Positions 17,266 through 24,817 of a stretch of DNA of 64,000 nt are shown here, in pieces (position 1 is the stretch's first letter; each line of letters starts with the position of its first letter). The translations under genes and the position numbers were made by a program. The notes under the pieces were generated by a model. The model was not told where the DNA came from. It ran no database searches and worked only from the letters and a program-made list of their open reading frames with translations. Source of the stretch: DASXRA01 sp963737425 (GTDB taxonomy: Bacteria; Actinomycetota; Actinomycetes; Mycobacteriales; Jatrophihabitantaceae); the NCBI GenBank assembly GCA_963737425.1, contig CAVTSX010000004.1, forward strand, positions 284,458-348,457. The letters run 5' to 3'.

Positions 17266-17292
17266 CAGGAACGACGTCCCTGGCTATCACAG

Positions 17293-17772
17293 CTAGTGGT
17301 TGTTGCGAACCCACACGTAGTCGCCGATCACACCGTTCTCGATGCATGGATACACGCGGACGCCGCTACCGTAGCCACCTTCGGCGTTGTGGCTGGTGTC
17401 CTCGTAGAAGTCGTAGTTGCAGTAGCCCCAATGGCCCTCGCTCAAGTGGTTTACGCACTGGCCATCACGATAGAGGTGCCAATTTCCAGCGCTGTCTTCA
17501 AGGTAATTTTGCCAATATCCTGCCGCCGCCTTACCGTCGGCTTTGGCGTCGTACACCCAGATCTTGTCGCCGTACGGTTCAAAGCACGTTGTGGATGCCT
17601 CGTTCTCTTCGCAGATATCGGAGCCAAACGTCGGCGGCCCGGCGGCGGCCTTCGCACTTTGGTTGCCGTCGGTGGACGCGGAGGCAGGGCCCGCGTTCGC
17701 CAACATCGCGCTTAGCATTGCCGTCGCGCTGACCAGCCCCACCGCGGTGGCCCGCCACCTCTTCTTCATCAT
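17293..17772 (-). CDS. Small secreted protein, array copy 8 (PCIE variant)
   Basis: A 159-residue protein (MMKKRWRATAVGLVSATAMLSAML, cleavage near AGPASA), the first gene of the array in the direction of transcription. Five cysteines; ends PCIENGVIGDYVWVRNNH. The variable region is the most acidic of the set (SDICEENEASTTCFEPYGDKIW). The promoter side is best preserved here: hairpin at 17814, CTTGTTTTCAAG site at 17907, and a full AGGAGAGCAGGTAA ribosome-binding region. Confidence 0.87.
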   Translation of the reverse strand: MMKKRWRATAVGLVSATAMLSAMLANAGPASASTDGNQSAKAAAGPPTFGSDICEENEASTTCFEPYGDKIWVYDAKADGKAAAGYWQNYLEDSAGNWHLYRDGQCVNHLSEGHWGYCNYDFYEDTSHNAEGGYGSGVRVYPCIENGVIGDYVWVRNNH

Positions 17773-17813
17773 TTACCTGCTCTCCTCTCACCGTTGCGAT
17801 CGATGGCACACGA

Positions 17814-17831
17814 GCCGGCCGCTTGGCCGGC
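17814..17831 (-). promoter_or_regulatory. 5' leader hairpin of copy 8
   Basis: A perfect 7-bp GC stem with a tetraloop, 42-59 bases upstream of ATG 17772. Conservation across duplicated leaders that differ elsewhere suggests a role in mRNA stability or translation; shared recent ancestry alone could also explain it. Confidence 0.5.
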
Positions 17832-17906
17832 ATCCGTTTCTTCTCCGAGGCGGGCCGCCTAGCGACAAGCCCCCCAGCACAGCTGCGGCCGATGTTTTGT
17901 TACCAA

Positions 17907-17922
17907 TGCTTGTTTTCAAGCG
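17907..17922. promoter_or_regulatory. CTTG-N4-CAAG site upstream of copy 8
   Basis: TGCTTGTTTTCAAGCG. The centre is about 142 bp upstream of the start. On the gene-sense strand it reads CGCTTGAAAACAAGCATTGG; the trailing CATT is shared with the YbaB and crp sites. Confidence 0.55.
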
Positions 17923-17939
17923 ATTTATCCGACTCTAGC

Positions 17940-18440
17940 GCATCAAGGGCCAACTGACGACCCGTTAGGCGCTCATCGAACTCGGTCGAGTGGGCGGCGT
18001 CGATGTTGGCCGGGTGCCGGGCCGGCTCGTCGAGCATCCCGAGGCCGTCGCCACGCGAATGAGCGTTAGCTGGCGCCGTTGTCCGACAGGACGTGCTCGA
18101 CTGTCACGCCATGGTCGGCGAACCGGGCGATGGCGCGCTGCCAGACCACGGTGGCGGTGTGGCTCTTCTGGTCCTTGCAGGTCTCGACGTAGGTGATGCA
18201 GGGAGTGGTCGTCGATCACAAGTGTGCTGGTAGGCGTCCCCGACCTTGGATTGTGGTCCGTGCCGCGCGGCAGGCCAGGGGTCGTGCGCTGGTTGTTGAG
18301 GTCTTGCTGGCGAGCGACAGCCGATGCCCGCCGCCGTCGGGAACCTTGCCGAACTTGGTGACGTCGATCTGGATGGTCAGCGGGGGATGATCGGGTTCGT
18401 AGCGTCGCAGCGCCTCCCCTCGTCGGCGCAATCGAGGCCC
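17940..18440 (-). mobile_element. IS481-family transposase fragments upstream of the array
   Basis: Minus-strand pieces in different frames: IQIDVTKFGKVPDGGGHRL (about 18300-18380), and a later piece around 18060-18200 with KSHTATVVWQRAIARFADHGVTVEHVLSDNG. The second piece includes the second Asp region of the DDE core (VLSDNG). It is in the same orientation and of the same family as the relics between the array genes, so it marks the upstream border of the duplicated block. Confidence 0.7.
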
Positions 18441-18534
18441 GCGGTGGGCGGGCCTCGACGGCGACTTGGGACTGGTTAGCGGAATGGTGCTGTGGGGGCG
18501 AGGTGGGGGCGTGCCCTGCGGTCTCGGGTTGAGA

Positions 18535-19296
18535 TCATCCGGTACCGCATGGCATCGGAGTGCCGCTAGCCCGCACATCAACCTGCATTGTTGTGCTGGC
18601 CGCGGGGTTGCCGGTCTGCGGGAAACCGATGGTGAGATCGTCGCCCGGAGGCAGTTGGCCGGGGTTCGCGGTGAACGAGATGTGCGGTGGCGCCGGCTCA
18701 ACGGCGCCGTCCTCGGTAAGCACTCCAGAAGCCTCCGCGACCGTCGACCCGGGCCCGTCCATCACATAGGACGGCGATCCGGTAAACAGCCGCTGCCAGG
18801 TATACGGAGCGTGGAATGTGGACGCGTCACCACCGAACATGGCGAGTTCACCTTTACTAGTTCCGGTCGGATCGTTCCACAAGCACTCGTTGGGAATCGT
18901 GACGACGTTCGCCCGCAGGCTGGCCGCGCGCAGCTTCGCCTGCAGGCCGGCTGGGTCGCGGTAGTCGGTGATGGTGACAGTCACCGATCCATCGGCGTGC
19001 TTCGTCACCGCCCACGCTGCGCCGGTTCCTCCGTGGTTGGGCGAGCCGGGTAGCCCGACGACGGCAACGGCGGCGCCTGCGGCAGCCGCGACGCCGACGC
19101 CGATCGCGAGCCGCCGCCGGACGCGGGGCGACCGGCCCGCCGCCGGCTCGGTCTGCAGACCGGTGCGCGGAACGGCCAGAATCCGTTCGAAGGCGGACTG
19201 CCCTTCCGGGTCGGCCCATGCGGGGCGGGCCGGGTCTGCTTCGGCGGGATTCGCTGCCCGAGCGAGCGCGGTCGCAATGTCAGTGCGCGATGTCAT
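18535..19296 (-). CDS. Putative anti-sigma-factor-like membrane protein
   Basis: A 253-residue protein starting at ATG 19296, immediately after the TAG of the ECF sigma gene. A cytoplasmic N-terminal part (1-67) ends in RSPRVRRRL. One membrane segment follows (AIGVGVAAAAGAAVAVVGLPG, ~68-88), then an extracytoplasmic domain (TVTITDYRDPAGLQAKLRAAS). This topology and the coupling to the sigma gene suggest it senses envelope conditions and controls the sigma factor. No HxxxCxxC zinc anti-sigma motif is present, so the mechanism is unknown. Confidence 0.7.
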   Translation of the reverse strand: MTSRTDIATALARAANPAEADPARPAWADPEGQSAFERILAVPRTGLQTEPAAGRSPRVRRRLAIGVGVAAAAGAAVAVVGLPGSPNHGGTGAAWAVTKHADGSVTVTITDYRDPAGLQAKLRAASLRANVVTIPNECLWNDPTGTSKGELAMFGGDASTFHAPYTWQRLFTGSPSYVMDGPGSTVAEASGVLTEDGAVEPAPPHISFTANPGQLPPGDDLTIGFPQTGNPAASTTMQVDVRASGTPMPCGTG

Positions 19297-19887
19297 CTAC
19301 AGCACCTCTTCTGAGAGTTGGAGTGGGACGTTTCCCCGAACCGGTTGCGCCGACTCGACCGGCTCCTTCAGGGACTGTTCATGCACAGCCGCGAGTCGCC
19401 GGCGCGCTCGATGCAGCCGGACCCGGAACGTCGCCGGCGAACAGCCAGCGACCTGAGCAGCGGTTCCGATGTCTAGCTGCTCCCATTCGGTAAGCGCCAG
19501 TACCTCCCGGTCCTGCGGCGGCAACATCTCAAACAGGTGCCGCGCGAAGAGCTTGTCGGTTACCCGGTCGGCCGGATCGTCTGCGTCGCTACGTGGCTGG
19601 GACTGCAGACGCTGATCCAACCGGACTCGCCGGTCCTTGCCGCGATACGCATTCGCGAGCAACTTGCGGGCGGTGACGTAGAGCCACGCCGGTTCCTTGG
19701 CGCTGTGCAGCGTGTCTATCCGTCGCCAAGCCGCCAGGAACGTGTCGGCGGTGACGTCCCGAGCGGTCTGTGGATCGCTACGGCGAGCGACGAAACACAG
19801 GATCTGGTCGTAGTAGCCGCGGTACAGCGCCTCGAAGCGTTCCCGGTCGCTGTTCACCTTCGGATGATCCTGTCTGTACGCCGTCAT
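19297..19887 (-). CDS. ECF-type RNA polymerase sigma factor
   Basis: A 196-residue protein from ATG 19887. Region 2: RFEALYRGYYDQILCFVARRSDPQTARDVTADTFLAAWRR. Region 4: LPPQDREVLALTEWEQLDIGTAAQVAGCSPATFRVRLHRARRRL. The start lacks a strong ribosome-binding site and the frame is open far upstream, so a GTG 20-50 bases earlier is possible. Its stop abuts the start of the membrane protein, consistent with a sigma/anti-sigma pair. Confidence 0.85.
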   Translation of the reverse strand: MTAYRQDHPKVNSDRERFEALYRGYYDQILCFVARRSDPQTARDVTADTFLAAWRRIDTLHSAKEPAWLYVTARKLLANAYRGKDRRVRLDQRLQSQPRSDADDPADRVTDKLFARHLFEMLPPQDREVLALTEWEQLDIGTAAQVAGCSPATFRVRLHRARRRLAAVHEQSLKEPVESAQPVRGNVPLQLSEEVL

Positions 19888-20374
19888 ACCCACTACGTGT
19901 CCGACACCGACCCAAGCATTACCGGCGCGTGTGAACAGCGCAGAGCAATTCTCAAGACCCGTGGATCGATCTTGGCCGGGCAGCGGCATCGACGGGCGGC
20001 TCGACGAGTGTGCCCTAGAGGAACCTGGCGCCGGCAGGGACGAGGGCGACGAGGTGTCGTGCGTTGACCGCCGCCAGCGGTCTTGGGCAGCCATGATGGC
20101 CTTGTAGGCCATCTGCCGAACTGCCCGCGCGCCACGCTGTTCGACGCGAGTGAACGTGACTTCCGCGGCGCGCTCGTCCACGACGCTGGTTCGCGGACCA
20201 GTCCTGAGCGGCTGGCCGACCTCGAACGGATCGGCGTCACACCTCACTCGACGTCGGACCGGACGACCAGATCGCGCGCTGGAACAGACGAGGACCGCGA
20301 GGGACCACCAGCGTTTCAATCCCGAGTCGTATATAGGTCGGCGCGTGGTCGAAACGTGGATCAGCAAGCGGCGC

Positions 20375-20515
20375 ACGAATTCGCAGTCGCCACCCGTTAC
20401 GACAAACGCGAGAACGTCTACGTCGGCGTCTACCGCGACGTCGCGTCGAGCATGGCTTGGCTTCGCGAGCCACCCACACACCAGTTGCAGGACGCGCCAT
20501 ACACTGGCTGACGCA
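20375..20515 (+). pseudogene. Possible IS5-family transposase C-terminal fragment
   Basis: A plus-strand frame contains FAVATRYDKRENVYVGVYRDVASSMAWLRE. The ATRYDK.....V..AS...WLR pattern resembles the C-terminus of IS5-group transposases. Nothing upstream extends the similarity. The rest of the interval 19888-20580 holds no supported gene. Confidence 0.45.
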
Positions 20516-20580
20516 AATCACGCTTGTCCCGTCTCAACCGACACGACGAATCTCGAGCGGTACTACGAAGAAGGGCCCCG

Positions 20581-21267
20581 ATGGACGCCAATCGTGGCGA
20601 CGATCTCGTGTTACCGATCGGCCAGCGGCTGGGCCCGTACTACTTCTCTGATGATCCCGACGAAGTCGTTTATCGCGTTCGAGTCGGCCCCGACGTGCGT
20701 CAGCTCGCGGCCGATGCGCATAAGGTCTGGGATCTCGCACATGGCTCACCGGACGAGTTCGACGGGACCTGGACGGTAGGACTGGTCCTAGAGGCTGCCG
20801 CGAAGGCAGGAGCCGACGATCCGAAAGCGATCCTCGACGACCTGATCAGCAGGTGCTGCGCGGTGGTCATCAGCCCGGAGTTGGAAAGTTACGTAGCTTT
20901 CGGCCGGCAGCACCTAATGGTTCCGACGATGCTCGGCTTGGGTAACAGTCGGCACGATCCGGCCACGTTTGCCATCGGTGTGCTCGGCGGCCCGGCGGCG
21001 ACCGTCGATCCCACCATCTACGACATCTACCAGTGGTCCTACTTCGACACCGATCTGTGGTCGGCGTGCCAGAGCGCGGCAGCGGTGAACCGGCGACTGG
21101 AGGTCGTGGACCCTGTCGTAACTGAGGCGGACCTGCTTCTCGGCATGCTGACCGACCACCTGCACGCTTTGCTCATGGCGCGAGCCATCTATCTCGACAC
21201 CAGCCGGGCCGAGAGAAGTCTGGTCTCGCGATTGGCCCGCTCAGCCCGGGAGACTTCGGATGCCTAA
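20581..21267 (+). CDS. Unknown protein, first of an overlapping paralogous pair
   Basis: A 228-residue soluble protein from ATG 20581; the frame is open earlier but MDANRGDD is preceded by GAAGGG. No signal peptide or recognised domain. It opens LPIGQRLGPYYFSDDPDEVVYRVRVG. A later block, VPTMLGLGNSRHDPATFAIGVLGGP..YDIYQWSYFDTDLW, is shared in pattern with the downstream gene, which overlaps it by 8 bp. The two therefore look like a diverged tandem duplication that may form a heteromer. I do not recognise the family. Confidence 0.75.
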   Translation: MDANRGDDLVLPIGQRLGPYYFSDDPDEVVYRVRVGPDVRQLAADAHKVWDLAHGSPDEFDGTWTVGLVLEAAAKAGADDPKAILDDLISRCCAVVISPELESYVAFGRQHLMVPTMLGLGNSRHDPATFAIGVLGGPAATVDPTIYDIYQWSYFDTDLWSACQSAAAVNRRLEVVDPVVTEADLLLGMLTDHLHALLMARAIYLDTSRAERSLVSRLARSARETSDA

Positions 21268-21895
21268 GCTGATCTTTCCGCTGGGGCACTACATGGGCGA
21301 GTTCTATCCGCGTGTCGGCGAACCGCGGAAGCATCACATCGTGCGGGTCGGGCGCGGCAGCCCGAAGTTGCGCGACGAAGACCACATGGCGATGTGGGGG
21401 TTGCTACATCCCCCGGCCATGATGATCGAGGCGGTTCCGACATGGGATCGCGCCACCGTGGAGCAGCTCGCGGTGGACATGGGAGTCGGCAATGTGGCCG
21501 AGCTTGTCGACGAACTGCTGTTCCTCGGGCTCGCGGTCGAGGTCGACACCTCGGGCGACGAGCTAGTCGACTTCGCCCGTCGACACCGGCTGCGCACCCT
21601 GCTGCACGGTCTGGGTAACACGTTCGCCGATCAGGAGCAGTTCGGAATCGGAACCGTGGAGACGGGTCCGGTCATCGCTGTCGGCGCTCAGGAGTACGAG
21701 CTGTGGCAATGGGCAGCCATGACGCCCACGCTGTGGGACACGTACCAGTTGCTCGTCGCAGTGTGGTCTCATGACGAGGTCACGCACCCACTCAACACGG
21801 ATTGTGCCGAGAGGTTGCGCGCCGACACGGAATCGCTGCGGCTACACCGGTTGATCGGTCAGGGTGCCGCATACCTCGACGAGTCCGCGCCGTAG
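21260..21895 (+). CDS. Unknown protein, second of the overlapping paralogous pair
   Basis: A 211-residue protein whose ATG overlaps the end of the previous gene by 8 bp, indicating translational coupling. It begins FPLGHYMGEFYPRVGEPRKHHIVRVG, paralleling the upstream protein. It carries the matching block RTLLHGLGNTFADQEQFGIGTVETGP..YELWQWAAMTPTLW. Conserved aromatic/Trp positions (YxLWQW) and the GLGN turn suggest a common fold. No catalytic motif is evident. Function unknown. Confidence 0.75.
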   Translation: MPKLIFPLGHYMGEFYPRVGEPRKHHIVRVGRGSPKLRDEDHMAMWGLLHPPAMMIEAVPTWDRATVEQLAVDMGVGNVAELVDELLFLGLAVEVDTSGDELVDFARRHRLRTLLHGLGNTFADQEQFGIGTVETGPVIAVGAQEYELWQWAAMTPTLWDTYQLLVAVWSHDEVTHPLNTDCAERLRADTESLRLHRLIGQGAAYLDESAP

Positions 21896-22148
21896 ACACC
21901 GCGGTTCCCCGTCGCTGTTGGGTCATCGTGGTGTTCCGCTGCGTTGTGTTCAACTGGCCGGGTCGCACAGATACTCACGCGATCGCCCTTCCTCGACGAT
22001 GTCGCGATGTAGCTGAACACACAGCCCAAAAGCTGGGAGCCTGGGGCGGCTGCACAAGAGCTCGCACTACTGGCGGTGAGGGTCGCGTCCACTGTCACAA
22101 CTGCGCGCTCCATGTCCATAGCTGGCAGGGGTAACCTTCCGCGCATTT

Positions 22149-22164
22149 AGCTTGAGGCCAAGCA
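22149..22164. promoter_or_regulatory. CTTG-N4-CAAG site upstream of crp
   Basis: AGCTTGAGGCCAAGCA, centred 68 bp upstream of the crp GTG start and followed by TTTGG as at other sites. It is not a Crp box (TGTGA-N6-TCACA), so it would be an input to crp rather than autoregulation. The rest of 21896-22224 shows no gene. Confidence 0.55.
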
Positions 22165-22224
22165 TTTGGACACATAGTCATTGACTAGGCTCGTCTGCAC
22201 CGACATTGGCACAAGGGAGCTGAC

Positions 22225-22899
22225 GTGGACGAACTGCTGCGGAGAGCCGGCCTGTTCCAGGGCGTGGCGCCACACGATGTCGCGGCGCTGGCCAATGAGT
22301 TCGAGGAGGTCGAAGCACTGCGTGGGACGGTGTTGTTCCACGAGCGCGAGCCCGGCGACCACCTCTATATCGTCCTGGATGGCAAGGTGAAACTTAGCCG
22401 GCGATCGTCTGACGGGCGGGAGAGTCTCGTCGCGATCATGGGCCCTACCGACCAGTTCGGCGAGCTCTCACTGTTTGATCCCGGCCCGCGGACGGCCACG
22501 GCTACCGCACTCACCGACGCGCGTTTGGCCCTGCTGCCCAAGGAAGCATTGCAGAAGTGGGTGCAGGAGCGCCCGCTGATCGCGATGCAGATGCTGCACG
22601 TGATTGCGCGTCGGCTGCGTCGGTCGAACACCATGCTCGCGGACCTGATCTTCGTCGATGTCCCAGGCCGGGTGGCCAAGCGGCTGCTGGAACTAGCGCA
22701 ACGATTCGGCTCCACTAACGGCGATCAGTTGCGCGTCGCGCACGATCTGACCCAGGCGGAACTGGCGCAGCTCGTCGGCTGCTCGCGCGAGACTGCGAAC
22801 AAGGCGCTGTCCGACTTCGCGTCCCGCGGTTGGTTGTGGCTCGACGGCAAGAGTGTCGTGATCACCGACCGCGAGCGCCTGGCCCGTCGCGCTCGGTAG
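22225..22899 (+). CDS. crp: Crp/Fnr-family regulator, mycobacterial Crp (GlxR)-like
   Basis: A 224-residue protein starting GTG 22225 behind AGGGAG. The cyclic-nucleotide domain has GTVLFHEREPGDHLYIVLDGKVKLSRR and the phosphate-binding cassette FGELSLFDPGPRTATATAL. The winged helix has HDLTQAELAQLVGCSRETANKALSDFASRGWL. From memory it matches mycobacterial Rv3676 across its length (MDELLRRAGLFQGV start, LADLIFVDVPGRVAKRLLELAQRFG). In that family the cAMP-bound dimer binds TGTGA-N6-TCACA and acts as a global regulator. Convergent with the 3-hydroxyacyl-CoA dehydrogenase gene. Confidence 0.9.
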   Translation: MDELLRRAGLFQGVAPHDVAALANEFEEVEALRGTVLFHEREPGDHLYIVLDGKVKLSRRSSDGRESLVAIMGPTDQFGELSLFDPGPRTATATALTDARLALLPKEALQKWVQERPLIAMQMLHVIARRLRRSNTMLADLIFVDVPGRVAKRLLELAQRFGSTNGDQLRVAHDLTQAELAQLVGCSRETANKALSDFASRGWLWLDGKSVVITDRERLARRAR

Positions 22900-22937
22900 A
22901 GGGCCGGCCGGTCTAACGCCCGATGACCTGCCAGTCC

Positions 22938-23009
22938 CGTTGAGTGGTGCGTTATGCGTTGAGTGGTGCGTTGTAACGCACCACTCGAGCCAAAACGCAC
23001 CACTGAACG
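22938..23009. repeat. Dispersed inverted-repeat element, copy 1
   Basis: The element has two direct copies of TTGAGTGGTGCGTT, then two inverted copies (AACGCACCACTC and AACGCACCACTG), so it folds into a double-arm hairpin. A close relative lies at 46425-46496. Here it sits between the convergent crp and dehydrogenase genes and may also act as a transcription terminator. Confidence 0.7.
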
Positions 23010-23041
23010 GAAGGGACGGCCCAGCGTAGTTTCGGGCTGCC

Positions 23042-24817
23042 TCAGCTGTAGTCGCGGAATCCTTTGCCGGTTTTGCGGCCGAGGCGTCCGGCGGTGACGA
23101 GGTGTTCGAGTAGGGGTGCGGGGGCGAAGCCGGGTTCGCGGAATTCGAGGTAGAGGGCGCGTTGGATGGCCAGGGAGACGTCGTTGCCGACGACGTCGAG
23201 CAGTTCGAAGGGGCCCATGGGGTAGCCGCAGCCGACTTTCATGGCTGAGTCGATGTCCTCGGCGGTGGCGTAGTGGCCTTCGAGCATCTTGACCGCGTCG
23301 TTGAGGTAGGGGAACAGCAGGGCGTTGACGATGAACCCGGAGCGGTCGCCGCAGCGCACCGCGTGCTTGCCGATCGTGCGGGTGACCTCGAGTACGGTCG
23401 CCTCGACATCGGGCGCGGTCGAGACGGTGCTGACCACCTCGACGAGTTTCATGACCGCGGCCGGGTTGAAGAAGTGCATGCCGATGACCTCGCCCGGGCG
23501 TGAGGTGGCCGCGGCGCACTCGATCACCGGCAGGCTCGAGGTGGTGGTGGCGAGCACTGTGTGCGGTGCGCAGATATCGTCGAGGTTTGAGAACAGGGCC
23601 TGCTTGACGGTGAGATCCTCCACGACGGCCTCGACGACCAGTTGCACCCCGGACAGGTCGTCCAGGCGGGCCGTGCCGCTGATCCGGGCGAGCGCGGCGT
23701 CGCGGTCGTGTTCGCTGAGCTTGCCGCGTTGCACGGCCTTCTCCAACGAGCGGGTGATCGCGTCGTGGACGTTGGAGACCTTCTGCTTGCTGCGCGCGAC
23801 GAACAGCACGTCATAGCCGGCTTTGGCGAAGACCTCGACGATCCCGGTGGCCATCGTGCCCGAGCCGACGACGCCGACGCGCTGCACCGGGCGCGCGCCC
23901 TCGATCGCCTCGATCGGCGGCGGGGTCTGGGCATCGGCGATCACGTTCGGCGAGTCGGGCGCGTCGTAGTGGTAGAAGCCGCGGCCGCTCTTACGCCCGA
24001 GCAGGCCCGCCGTCATCATCTGCTTGAAGATCGGGGTCGGCGCGTGCAGGCGGTCGCGGCTCTGCTTGTACATCGTGTCGAGGATCTCGTAGGAGGTGTC
24101 CAGCCCGATCAGATCCAGCAGCGCGAGCGGGCCCATCGGCAGACCGCAACCGAGCTTCATCGCCGCGTCGATGTCCTCGCGGCTCGCGTAGTGCGACTCA
24201 TACAGCGAAGCCGCGTGGTTGAGGTAGCCGAACAGCAACGCATTGGCGATGAATCCCGCACGGTCACCGATCGTGACGTCGACCTTGCCCAGCTTCTGCG
24301 TGAACGCCTCCATGTCATCGACGACGTCCTGCTCGGTGACGACGGTGCGCACGATCTCGACCAGCTTCATCACCGGCGCCGGATTGAAGAAATGCACGCC
24401 GACGACCTTGCCCGGCCGGCCCGTCGAGACCGCGATCTCGGTCACCGACGACGAGGAGGTGTTCGTGGCCAGCACGGCATCGGGTTTGCAGATGCCATCA
24501 AGCTGGCTGAAGATCGCCCGCTTCAACTCCAGATGCTCGGGCACCGCCTCAACCACCAGATCGACATCGGCCAACGCCTTCAAATCGGAGCTGAACTCGA
24601 TACGGTCCAGCAAGTCCTGCTGCTCGGACGCCGCCAGCTTGCCCCGGGCCACCGCGCGTCCGGTCGACTGCTCAATATGCCCGCGGCCCCGCGCGATCGC
24701 CGTCTCGTCGATCTCCACCGCGACAACCGACCGGCCATTACGCGCAAACACCTCAGCGATACCGGCACCCATCGTGCCGAGCCCGACCACACCCACCCGC
24801 TGAAACTCATGACTCAA
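23042..24817 (-). CDS. Two-domain 3-hydroxyacyl-CoA dehydrogenase (tandem fusion)
   Basis: A 591-residue protein made of two complete 3-hydroxyacyl-CoA dehydrogenase units, about 1-290 and 313-591. Each has an NAD-binding start (VGVVGLGTMGAGIAEV; VGVVGSGTMATGIVEV), the catalytic-His segment (GVHFFNPAPVMKLVEIV; GMHFFNPAAVMKLVEVV) and the C-terminal GLLGRKSGRGFYHY / GRLGRKTGKGFRDY ending. In the second unit the third Gly of the dinucleotide motif is Ala, which may alter cofactor binding. The family oxidises 3-hydroxyacyl-CoA in beta-oxidation or butyryl-CoA-type pathways. Fused pairs occur in actinobacteria. Confidence 0.9.
   Translation of the reverse strand: MSHEFQRVGVVGLGTMGAGIAEVFARNGRSVVAVEIDETAIARGRGHIEQSTGRAVARGKLAASEQQDLLDRIEFSSDLKALADVDLVVEAVPEHLELKRAIFSQLDGICKPDAVLATNTSSSSVTEIAVSTGRPGKVVGVHFFNPAPVMKLVEIVRTVVTEQDVVDDMEAFTQKLGKVDVTIGDRAGFIANALLFGYLNHAASLYESHYASREDIDAAMKLGCGLPMGPLALLDLIGLDTSYEILDTMYKQSRDRLHAPTPIFKQMMTAGLLGRKSGRGFYHYDAPDSPNVIADAQTPPPIEAIEGARPVQRVGVVGSGTMATGIVEVFAKAGYDVLFVARSKQKVSNVHDAITRSLEKAVQRGKLSEHDRDAALARISGTARLDDLSGVQLVVEAVVEDLTVKQALFSNLDDICAPHTVLATTTSSLPVIECAAATSRPGEVIGMHFFNPAAVMKLVEVVSTVSTAPDVEATVLEVTRTIGKHAVRCGDRSGFIVNALLFPYLNDAVKMLEGHYATAEDIDSAMKVGCGYPMGPFELLDVVGNDVSLAIQRALYLEFREPGFAPAPLLEHLVTAGRLGRKTGKGFRDYS

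Noticed and set aside
11480..17922. Repeat array as a CRISPR or satellite
   Set aside because: The repeated unit is a coding gene plus transposase relic of about 0.7-1.2 kb; there are no short regular repeats with spacers and no cas genes.
22149..22164. Crp autoregulatory box upstream of crp
   Set aside because: The palindrome is CTTG-N4-CAAG, not TGTGA-N6-TCACA, and the recognition helix (SRETANKAL) matches the latter type.
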